Assembly: GCA_016290715.1 (NCBI GenBank)
Contig: JAEEUY010000158.1
Location: 1-7,488 of the forward strand
Reading direction: 5' to 3'
DNA: 7,488 nucleotides
DNA from: Bacteroidales bacterium
Lineage (GTDB): Bacteria > Bacteroidota > Bacteroidia > Bacteroidales > WCHB1-69
Made by a program: the position numbers and the translations under genes. Shown piece after piece: positions 1 to 4,790 of the stretch. The notes beneath the pieces were generated by a model that was not told the DNA's origin, made no database searches, and worked only from the letters and a program-made list of their open reading frames with translations. Within the stretch, counting starts at the first letter, position 1, and each line of letters starts with the position of its first letter.

Positions 1-125
1 CCCTCTCTCCATACTTTTGGTATTTCCAATACCTTTATATCAGTGGATCCACAGTAACTGATACAGCAACCTCCCAAACTATCAAATGTCCTTTCGAGTT
101 TAGAATTTTCTTTTGTTGCTCTCAT
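1..125 (-). CDS. Hypothetical protein, N-terminal 41 residues, cut by window edge
   Basis: An open frame starts at ATG (123-125, minus strand) and runs without a stop to the window border. The readable part begins MRATKENSKLERTFDSLGG and continues with a cysteine-rich stretch (C20, C21, C25) and a short beta-like segment around DIKVLEIPKVW. No known family is recognised. The gene lies 33 bases downstream of the 120-residue gene on the same strand. The gap is A/T-rich like a Bacteroidota translation leader, which suggests one transcript. The support is the A-rich leader, the unbroken frame and the operon position; 41 codons could still be open by chance. The function is unknown. Confidence 0.5.
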   Translation of the reverse strand, partial: MRATKENSKLERTFDSLGGCCISYCGSTDIKVLEIPKVWRE

Positions 126-158
126 AACAATATTTTTTTTGTTTTTATTTTTATTCTA

Positions 159-521
159 TTAATATTCTCCTCTTGCAGCTTGTCCGATGGTGATGTCGTT
201 CGGAACGCAAATCTTGCAATCCTTGTCCTTAATCTGCACCGTGACACCGAAATTCTGATTGAACAATTTCTCTGCTTCGCCGACCTTCATCGAACCTTTG
301 ATTTTGAGTTCGGCATCGGTCTTCTTCACATCCTTGGTGGTACGCTTGTCCAATGCGGCCAGCGGCATCTCGCCGTCGGCAATCTGTGCACCCTTGTAGA
401 ATACCAGCGAGCAGCCGAAAGCGCTCTTAAATTCACTCGAAAGAGTCTTCAGTTTCTTGTTCGGAGCGACCTTGAACTCCGCATTGTTGAAATGGTCCTT
501 GATGTTGTTAAGTAAGCCCAT
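159..521 (-). CDS. Small hypothetical protein with two similar halves
   Basis: This 120-residue protein starts at ATG 521 (MGLLNNIKDHFNN). It has no signal peptide or membrane segment and is rich in lysine, so it is probably cytoplasmic. Two segments resemble each other: residues about 29-57 (EFKSAFGCSLVFYKG, then ADGEMPLAAL) and about 84-116 (KLFNQNFGVTVQIKD, then VPNDITIGQA). Each has a helix-like start, an FG turn, a beta-like strand and a hydrophobic tail, as expected of a tandem small domain. I do not recognise a named family. It is probably first in a minus-strand pair with the partial gene at 1-125. The overlapping plus-strand frame at 180-515 is taken as a shadow, because this frame has the more natural protein composition. 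Confidence that it is a gene is fairly high; the function is unknown. Confidence 0.8.
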   Translation of the reverse strand: MGLLNNIKDHFNNAEFKVAPNKKLKTLSSEFKSAFGCSLVFYKGAQIADGEMPLAALDKRTTKDVKKTDAELKIKGSMKVGEAEKLFNQNFGVTVQIKDKDCKICVPNDITIGQAARGEY

Positions 522-628
522 AATGTTTCGTTTCTATAAGTTATAAGTGGATTATTACTGTTTGAATTCTGACATTGCACAAGATTATGATAGCAATATC
601 AACATTAAAACGTTTATTTTTCAGAATG

Positions 629-636
629 CAAATTTA
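629..636 (-). promoter_or_regulatory. Possible -7 box for the minus-strand hypothetical pair
   Basis: The minus strand reads TAAATTTG, matching the Bacteroidota TAnnTTTG -7 box, about 108 bases upstream of the ATG at 521. No convincing -33 TTTG is seen at the expected spacing, so this is a weak call. If correct, the transcript has a leader of about 100 bases. Confidence 0.3.
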
Positions 637-685
637 CAACTTTCGCTTTCTGCCCCCCTCCTCCAACCGTGAGTAATACTTACGT

Positions 686-708
686 TTCCGTGAATTATTG
701 TTACGGAA
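686..708. repeat. Inverted repeat TTCCGT...ACGGAA between divergent genes
   Basis: Arms TTCCGT (686-691) and ACGGAA (703-708) are separated by 11 bases, in the spacer between the divergent hypothetical gene and the ATPase. The right arm continues as ACGGAATA, which recurs at 780-787 in the second ATPase promoter repeat. It may be a diverged member of the same operator family. A TATGTTTG (709-716) next to it also fits a -7 box, but no gene starts close behind it. Confidence 0.35.
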
Positions 709-749
709 TATGTTTGAGCGAACCAATGACGCATAAAATAGAATTCTAT

Positions 750-805
750 GGAATAAATTCCAAAAAAGTTATAACTTTTACGGAATAAATTCCAAAAAAG
801 TTATA
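750..805 (+). repeat. Two 24-bp direct repeats containing GGAATAAATTCC, likely operator
   Basis: An identical 24-base unit occurs at 750-773 and 782-805. Each begins with GGAATAAATTCC, an inverted repeat with 5-base arms GGAAT/ATTCC around AA, followed by an A-run and GTTATA. The start-to-start distance is 32 bp, about three helical turns, so two bound proteins would sit on the same face of the DNA. The second copy ends inside the predicted -7 box of the ATPase gene, so a bound protein would be expected to block transcription. That role is inferred from position; the binding protein is unknown. The XRE protein encoded downstream is one candidate. Confidence 0.6.
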
Positions 806-811
806 TATTTG
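804..811 (+). promoter_or_regulatory. Predicted -7 box of the ATPase gene
   Basis: TATATTTG matches TAnnTTTG and lies 21 bases upstream of the ATG at 833. No clear -33 box is visible because that region is occupied by the second direct repeat. A TTG at 809 in the same frame falls inside this box, which argues against using it as the start codon. Confidence 0.55.
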
Positions 812-832
812 CAGTACCAAAGTGATTGCTTT

Positions 833-1969
833 ATGATTGAAAGAGATTTGCAAAAACTGATTGAAAACAAGCTGTTTAAGAAAAAAATTATCATTCTGAT
901 GGGTGCCCGTCAGGTGGGGAAATCCACACTTTTACGACAAATCATGCAAGGACGAAATGACTATCTGTGGTTGAATGGCGATGAACTGCAAACCCAGAAT
1001 CTTTTCGACCATGCTTCTGCCGACAGGCTGCTGTCAGAATTCGATGGCTACCGCATTGTGGTTCTCGATGAGGCACAACGCATTAGAGATATCGGTTTGC
1101 GTTTAAAGCTGATCGCAGATTCAGGCAGTGACATCCAAGTGATTGCTACTGGAAGTTCCTCTTTTGAGTTGGCCAATAAGGTGAACGAGCCACTTACCGG
1201 ACGCAAATGGCAATACCAGATGTTTCCTATATCGTTTGGGGAGATGGTGGCACATCACGGTAAACTTAAGGAGATGAGGATGCTTCCACAACGGCTCGTT
1301 TACGGCTATTATCCCGAAGTAGTGACGAACGGAGGAAACGAAGTAGAGATTCTCAAGTTTTTGACGGATGCCTATTTATACAAAGATATTCTTTCATGGG
1401 AGAACATCAAGCACCCCGACAAACTACAAATACTTCTGCGGGCGCTGGCCTACCAGATCGGGTCACAGGTTTCGTTTAACGAGCTGGCGCAGATGTGCTC
1501 GTTGGATGCAAAGACGGTGGAACGCTATGTGAACTTGCTGGAGCAATGTTATATCGTCTTCCGACTGCCTTCATACGCACGCAACCTGCGCCACGAACTC
1601 AAAGCCAGTCGAAAAGTTTATTTTTACGACAACGGTATCCGAAATGCTCTCATCACTGACTATACCGCGCCAGAAATAAGGCAGGATATCGGAGCCTTAT
1701 GGGAAAACTTTGTCATTGCCGAACGCATGAAAAGCAATGAATACAACCAGAGATGGGTGAATCGTTACTTTTGGCGTACTAAGCAACAACAAGAAATTGA
1801 CTATTTGGAGGAGTTCAGTGGCAAACTACACGCATTTGAAATAAAATGGAATCCTAAGGCAAAAGCTATTCCTTCCAAGACTTTTACTACAGCTTATCCA
1901 GACACAGAATTCCATGTTATAACCCCTGAAAACATCGCGGACTTTCTGATTCCTACGAGTCCGAATTGA
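833..1969 (+). CDS. AAA-type ATPase with C-terminal DUF4143 domain
   Basis: This 378-residue protein belongs to the AAA_14/DUF4143 group, which is abundant and often multicopy in Bacteroidales; its cellular role is poorly defined. Walker A is GARQVGKST (residues 24-32), Walker B is IVVLDEAQ (75-82), and a sensor-like IATGSSS lies at 104-110. The middle (about 180-270) looks helical with a winged-helix-like part (NELAQMCSLDAKTVERYV). The C-terminus carries EIDYLEEF...FEIKW, with D323, E336 and K338 spaced like a PD-(D/E)XK nuclease core; whether it cuts DNA is unknown. The ATG at 833 is preferred because the in-frame TTG at 809 lies within the promoter box. The length is normal for the family and the frame is intact. 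The gene converges on, and overlaps by 17 bp, the XRE gene. The repeats at 750-805 suggest repression. Confidence 0.92.
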   Translation: MIERDLQKLIENKLFKKKIIILMGARQVGKSTLLRQIMQGRNDYLWLNGDELQTQNLFDHASADRLLSEFDGYRIVVLDEAQRIRDIGLRLKLIADSGSDIQVIATGSSSFELANKVNEPLTGRKWQYQMFPISFGEMVAHHGKLKEMRMLPQRLVYGYYPEVVTNGGNEVEILKFLTDAYLYKDILSWENIKHPDKLQILLRALAYQIGSQVSFNELAQMCSLDAKTVERYVNLLEQCYIVFRLPSYARNLRHELKASRKVYFYDNGIRNALITDYTAPEIRQDIGALWENFVIAERMKSNEYNQRWVNRYFWRTKQQQEIDYLEEFSGKLHAFEIKWNPKAKAIPSKTFTTAYPDTEFHVITPENIADFLIPTSPN

Positions 1970-2300
1970 GTTTCTCCAGCACCTCCTTCAGCCGAGCCAC
2001 CTTCTCATCGGTGAGTTCATCGAATCGGATGGTGAGGTTCAGTTGCGGAGGGAGGGTTCCGAAAAGACCGTACAGTTGCATCGCATCTGCCAGAAAGTTG
2101 TGCTTCAGTATTTTGGAAAGACGAGATAGCAGTTCCACATCAACGCTGCGGCGGCGGAAGATGGTATAGACATTGGTGCGCTCGCAGTGCAGCTGCCGCG
2201 CTAATTCCGCCACACTCATCCCGCTTTCATCGAACACCGATTTCACCAATTTGCCGATATGTACTTCCCTTTCCTGCATTACCAATTTGTCATAAACCAT
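1953..2300 (-). CDS. Small XRE-type helix-turn-helix DNA-binding protein
   Basis: This cytoplasmic protein of up to 115 residues is probably a transcription regulator. The helix-turn-helix spans about residues 12-70: MSVAELARQLH (28-38) is helix two, and CERTNVYTIFRR (39-50) is the recognition helix. The following part (VELLSRLSKILKHNF) is typical of small Bacteroidota XRE proteins. The C-terminus (95-111, ELTDEKVARLKEVLEKL) is an amphipathic helix that may support dimerisation. Two starts are possible. ATG 2300 directly abuts a run of eight T that ends a terminator-like hairpin. ATG 2279 (MQEREVHIG) gives 108 residues, fits the usual family start and leaves room for a leader. I list the longer form but regard 2279 as equally likely. 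Its 3' end overlaps the convergent ATPase by 17 bp. Its target is unknown. Confidence 0.88.
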   Translation of the reverse strand: MVYDKLVMQEREVHIGKLVKSVFDESGMSVAELARQLHCERTNVYTIFRRRSVDVELLSRLSKILKHNFLADAMQLYGLFGTLPPQLNLTIRFDELTDEKVARLKEVLEKLNSDS

Positions 2301-2349
2301 AAAAAAAAGCGTGGAATATATCCCTTGCTTGACCTTCGGGTTTCCACGC
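2301..2349 (-). terminator. Intrinsic terminator-like hairpin with U8 ahead of the XRE gene
   Basis: On the minus strand, GCGTGGAA (plus 2342-2349) pairs with TTCCACGC (plus 2309-2316). A CCC/GGG inner pairing lies in the 25-base loop, and eight T (2308-2301) follow at once. The tract ends at the ATG at 2300. It would either end a small RNA or attenuate reading into the XRE gene. A second copy of the left arm, GCGTGGAAT (plus 2368-2376), could pair with the same right arm over 9 bp. Confidence 0.6.
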
Positions 2350-2555
2350 CCACCTATCTAACAAGTTATTCCACGCCGTTATCAACGGCATTTCGCAACT
2401 CATCCTTGATAGGTTTGTCCTCATAAAGAGGACGTTGTGGAAAATGAAGGTCAAGGATAGCCACAAACGCTATCTAATGTGTGTGTTGTTTTACTTCTAT
2501 TTCTCTATCTATTAAATCTTTTGGTTTCTTTCGTTATTATTTGTGTCAAATTTTG
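2301..2555 (-). ncRNA. Candidate structured RNA: small RNA or attenuator leader
   Basis: Read on the minus strand, nested complementary segments form a compact fold. An outer helix pairs CTTGACCTTC with GAAGGTCAAG (plus 2446-2455 with 2328-2337, 10 bp). It continues after a 2x3 internal loop as TTTCCAC/GTGGAAA (2437-2443 with 2341-2347). Inside is a three-way junction holding a hairpin GTCCTC-TTTAT-GAGGAC (2417-2433) and a stem ACCTATC/GATAGGT (2408-2414 with 2352-2358). That stem is capped by GCCGTT-GAT-AACGGC (2375-2389). A further hairpin, GATAGC/GCTATC, lies at 2456-2474. The strand is chosen because of the U8 tract at the 3' end and a promoter at 2561-2591. The 5' end is estimated from that promoter. 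I do not recognise an Rfam family; a 6S-like RNA or an unknown riboswitch-like leader are possible. Confidence 0.55.
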
Positions 2556-2560
2556 AATTG

Positions 2561-2591
2561 CAAAGATACGCTTATTTTGGAAATTGGCGAA
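2561..2591 (-). promoter_or_regulatory. Predicted promoter for the structured RNA and XRE gene
   Basis: The minus strand has TATCTTTG (plus 2561-2568), a full match to the TAnnTTTG -7 box. TTCG lies 19 bases upstream (plus 2588-2591), a one-mismatch version of the TTTG -33 box at the usual spacing. Transcription would start near 2555 and run through the folded region to the XRE gene. Confidence 0.5.
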
Positions 2592-2641
2592 CATTTGATT
2601 TTTGGCATCTATAATTTAGATAATACTTGTATTTTGCCGCA

Positions 2642-2727
2642 GATTTTGATTAAAAATTGGAAGTAGTAATCATGATTTTGATTGAAAATCGGAAGTGTCA
2701 ATTAAAATTTTGATTGAAAATTTAAGT
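2642..2727. repeat. Three imperfect AT-rich repeats with 32-bp period
   Basis: Units of 22-23 bases start at 2642, 2674 and 2706, sharing the core TTTTGATTRAAAAT and a terminal AAGT. Units 1 and 2 differ at two bases; unit 3 has more changes and one gap. The spacers between units are about 9 bases. Regular phasing near three helical turns suggests a protein-binding array or bent DNA; no function is shown. The surrounding 2592-2821 contains no convincing gene. The open frame at 2481-2666 has low-complexity codon use and crosses the promoter. Confidence 0.5.
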
Positions 2728-2757
2728 TAGTATCTAAAAAATTCAATAAAAATTTGA

Positions 2758-2803
2758 AATCTGTTTAACAGCATTCTCCGTTAAAAAATTCACTTTTCAG
2801 ATT
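2758..2803. repeat. Nested inverted repeat downstream of the transglycosylase-like gene
   Basis: AATCTG (2758-2763) is complementary to CAGATT (2798-2803), and directly inside them TTTAAC (2764-2769) pairs with GTTAAA (2780-2785). It lies 19 bases beyond the minus-strand stop codon at 2822. It could end that transcript, but it is AT-rich and lacks a clean U-tract, so the terminator role is uncertain. Confidence 0.25.
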
Positions 2804-2821
2804 GAAAGATGTCACCCCTAT

Positions 2822-3973
2822 TTACATCTTGAAAGACGATTGATGAATAGGGAAATCTTTCGCCAATTCCCCCGAAAAATAGAAGTCGCTGCCAATCACG
2901 CCAAAAGTATAAGTATGACCATTTACTTGAATACGGGAGCCTCCACAACGAGGAGATGGTCCCGGATGAGAAGCGGCAAAACCCAAATTAAACAGCGTGC
3001 AGAGAATATCCGGACGCTGGGAGATATCATAACCGGCACGCTTCCACTGCAACATGGTTTGATGCAGAATACATCCCGTATAAACATACGAATAGTAGTG
3101 GTTATGATAATTTGTCAAGCGTGCAAACCGCTCATTTTGAACATCTTCTGTACTAAAGTCTAAAATATGCTCATACGCTTCACCCATATAGAATTCGGAC
3201 TGCGGATTTTTCAAGTTTGACTCCACCTTCATCGCTGTAAAATCTTTAATTCCATTAACACCCAACGAAAATTGAGACTGCACCGACAATACTTTCATAG
3301 GTCCAAGGTATTGTTTGTATTTCTCTCTATTGGAATTAAACAGACGGATTTGCTCGCCCACCAAACAAGCAACAATAAGGCGGGATTCCACCCCAGTAAC
3401 ACGGGAGGCGCTGTCAATCAACGGTTTATCTTTGAGAATAGCCTCTTTTAAAGTTCCCCATGAGGGTTCATTCATCCACGGGACCAAAAACACATTGGCA
3501 GGTTTGAAAGCACATTGGTTGTAGGCCGCTTGTACATTCGCCAAAGCTTGCGTATAATCACCACCAATACTATCCACTTGCAAGTACATATTAGCGGCAT
3601 ACATCATTCTGTCAATCAAATCGTTCCTATCAGAATTTTGCATTGCTTCCAAAAACAGCCGTGCATTTTCAGGATAATACTTGCTTAACACCGCCAAGTC
3701 AAGATAATTTTGCATTGCATGAGCAAAGCGTTGTGCGGAATCCTGTTGCACAGTCGTATCCTTGTAATTAGCCAAATAACGGTTGTTGGAATCCACCCCG
3801 CCCTTGTTGTTGGTAAACCCCAACTGATAAAAGCCCCACGCACCAAAAATAAGCAAGGAAGCCAAGGCAAAACAATGAACTATAATCTGATAAATTTTAC
3901 CTGTTGCTTTAAGACTTTTCCAAGCCGAGTGAAGTGATAATTTTTGGGGATTTTCTCCCCCTATTTTTTCCAT
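2822..3973 (-). CDS. Membrane-anchored lytic-transglycosylase-like protein
   Basis: This 383-residue protein has a basic cytoplasmic N-terminus and one membrane segment (residues about 31-53, IVHCFALASLLIFGAWGFY). The rest is therefore predicted to lie in the periplasm. Residues 190-250 resemble the lysozyme-like core of soluble lytic transglycosylases. VESRLIVACLVGEQIR places a candidate catalytic glutamate at E207, and SLGVNGIKDFTA (236-247) corresponds to the family's GLMQ-P-TA region. A conserved-looking C-terminal part holds YTGCILHQTMLQWKRAGYD (298-316) and NGHTYTFGVIGSDFYFSGEL (351-370). Such enzymes cleave peptidoglycan glycan strands; activity here is inferred from motifs only, and the match is divergent. 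The ATG at 3973 sits 24 bases from a -7 box. The gene is transcribed alone, divergently from the lipopolysaccharide operon. It may instead be a non-catalytic relative. Confidence 0.85.
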   Translation of the reverse strand: MEKIGGENPQKLSLHSAWKSLKATGKIYQIIVHCFALASLLIFGAWGFYQLGFTNNKGGVDSNNRYLANYKDTTVQQDSAQRFAHAMQNYLDLAVLSKYYPENARLFLEAMQNSDRNDLIDRMMYAANMYLQVDSIGGDYTQALANVQAAYNQCAFKPANVFLVPWMNEPSWGTLKEAILKDKPLIDSASRVTGVESRLIVACLVGEQIRLFNSNREKYKQYLGPMKVLSVQSQFSLGVNGIKDFTAMKVESNLKNPQSEFYMGEAYEHILDFSTEDVQNERFARLTNYHNHYYSYVYTGCILHQTMLQWKRAGYDISQRPDILCTLFNLGFAASHPGPSPRCGGSRIQVNGHTYTFGVIGSDFYFSGELAKDFPIHQSSFKM

Positions 3974-3996
3974 GATTCTTACGCAAAAAAACGCGG

Positions 3997-4004
3997 CAAA
4001 AGTA
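3997..4004 (-). promoter_or_regulatory. Predicted -7 box of the transglycosylase-like gene
   Basis: The minus strand reads TACTTTTG, matching TAnnTTTG, 23 bases upstream of the ATG at 3973. The upstream DNA is A/T-rich with no clear TTTG at the -33 position. Confidence 0.45.
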
Positions 4005-4058
4005 GAAAAAGTTTTGTTTTAAATACTTTTTTTTTCACTAAGTTTTTATTTCTCATTT

Positions 4059-4120
4059 TTTGATTCAAAATATTAGTAATAAGTATTTTATAATATTCTT
4101 CCCATTGCTTATGAATCAAA
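4059..4120. repeat. Nested AT-rich inverted repeat between divergent genes
   Basis: The outer arms TTTGATTCA (4059-4067) and TGAATCAAA (4112-4120) are perfect 9-base complements. Inside them AATATTA (4069-4075) pairs with TAATATT (4091-4097). A separate hairpin ATGGAA/TTCCAT (4146-4151, 4158-4163) followed by five T lies to the right. The intergenic region 3974-4246 holds these structures and two promoter boxes, and no gene that I can support. Confidence 0.35.
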
Positions 4121-4220
4121 TAACAAGACACTTTGCCCCCTCAGTATGGAAAAAATATTCCATTTTTACGCACATTTAAATAATGTTTGCAATGGGAAGG
4201 TCGGAATAAAACTTTTTAAC

Positions 4221-4228
4221 TATTTTTG
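4221..4228 (+). promoter_or_regulatory. Predicted -7 box of the phosphatase-acyltransferase operon
   Basis: TATTTTTG matches TAnnTTTG. Transcription would begin near 4235, upstream of the GTG at 4247. The only other in-frame start, TTG 4226-4228, is the last part of this box, which argues against it. No -33 TTTG is seen at the usual distance. Confidence 0.5.
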
Positions 4229-4246
4229 CAGCCCAATTCAAGAGAC

Positions 4247-4789
4247 GTGAATAAAGATACAAATCGTGCGCTTTTTTTAGATAGGGACGGGGTGATCAAC
4301 GTCCAACTCGTTGGCGATTACGTGAAATGTATCGAAGAATTCACCTTTCGGGAAGATTTTTTGAAATCCATTCCTTTTATCGCACAAAAATTCCAGCACA
4401 TTATTGTGGTAACCAACCAACAGGGAATTGCGAAAGGAATATGCACACAGGAAAATGTGGATTTTGTTCACGAGTATTTATGTAAAACACTCGACGACAA
4501 AGGATTGCACATAGACAAAGTTTATGTCTGCCCCCATCTCGCCGGCGGCGGTTGTCATTGCCGGAAACCGGAAACAGGCATGGCTCTGCAAGCGCAACAC
4601 GATTTTCCCTTCCTTGACCTCCGTGCTTCCGTCATGGTAGGCGATAGTGCAAGCGACATGGTTTTTGGACGGCGCTGCGGCATGGAAACCGTTTTCATCG
4701 GGAAAATCACCCCTGAAAACGAACAAGAAGTGCAGAAAAACAGCGATCATATCGTCTCTTCATTATATGATTACATCAAAAATTGTTAA
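4247..4789 (+). CDS. gmhB: HAD-family phosphatase, GmhB/HisB-N type
   Basis: This cytoplasmic phosphatase probably removes the 7-phosphate of D-glycero-D-manno-heptose 1,7-bisphosphate during heptose synthesis for lipopolysaccharide. HAD motifs, numbered from the longer TTG form, are FLDRDGVIN (nucleophile D19, acid/base D21), VVTNQQG (T63), CRKP (K114) and VGDSASDM (D140, D144). Zinc ligands are C102, H104, C110 and C112. TNQxGIAKG and the length fit GmhB, but only five residues separate H104 from C110, as in the histidinol-phosphatase half of HisB; histidinol phosphate is therefore an alternative substrate. No in-frame ATG exists: an in-frame stop lies at 4217-4219, TTG 4226 falls in the promoter box, and GTG 4247 gives 180 residues. 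One base separates its stop from the acyltransferase start, which supports an envelope role. The gene symbol is tentative. Confidence 0.87.
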   Translation: MNKDTNRALFLDRDGVINVQLVGDYVKCIEEFTFREDFLKSIPFIAQKFQHIIVVTNQQGIAKGICTQENVDFVHEYLCKTLDDKGLHIDKVYVCPHLAGGGCHCRKPETGMALQAQHDFPFLDLRASVMVGDSASDMVFGRRCGMETVFIGKITPENEQEVQKNSDHIVSSLYDYIKNC

Positions 4790-4790
4790 C

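Noticed and set aside
180..515. Plus-strand open frame opposite the 120-residue gene
   Set aside because: It is an antisense shadow with an unnatural histidine- and cysteine-rich composition. The minus-strand product looks like a real protein and has a neighbour in the same direction.
833..2300. Toxin-antitoxin or abortive infection pair
   Set aside because: An ATPase and an XRE protein lie close together, but they are convergent, not in an operon, and no toxin domain is visible, so I do not claim this.
2301..2475. Retron msr-msd region or TnpB/IscB guide RNA
   Set aside because: The flanking outer helix is suggestive, but no reverse transcriptase, TnpB or IscB gene adjoins it. The neighbours are an XRE protein and an ATPase.
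2481..2666. 61-residue plus-strand open frame in the AT-rich spacer
   Set aside because: Its composition is low-complexity, it crosses the minus-strand promoter, and it ends inside the repeat array; no family features are visible.
2642..2727. CRISPR array
   Set aside because: There are only three imperfect units with spacers of about 9 bases, no cas genes nearby and no palindromic repeat ends.
4647..4790. Upstream extension of the acyltransferase frame
   Set aside because: These codons overlap the phosphatase 3' end and encode a non-conserved stretch. ATG 4791 directly after the phosphatase stop places the membrane anchor first.
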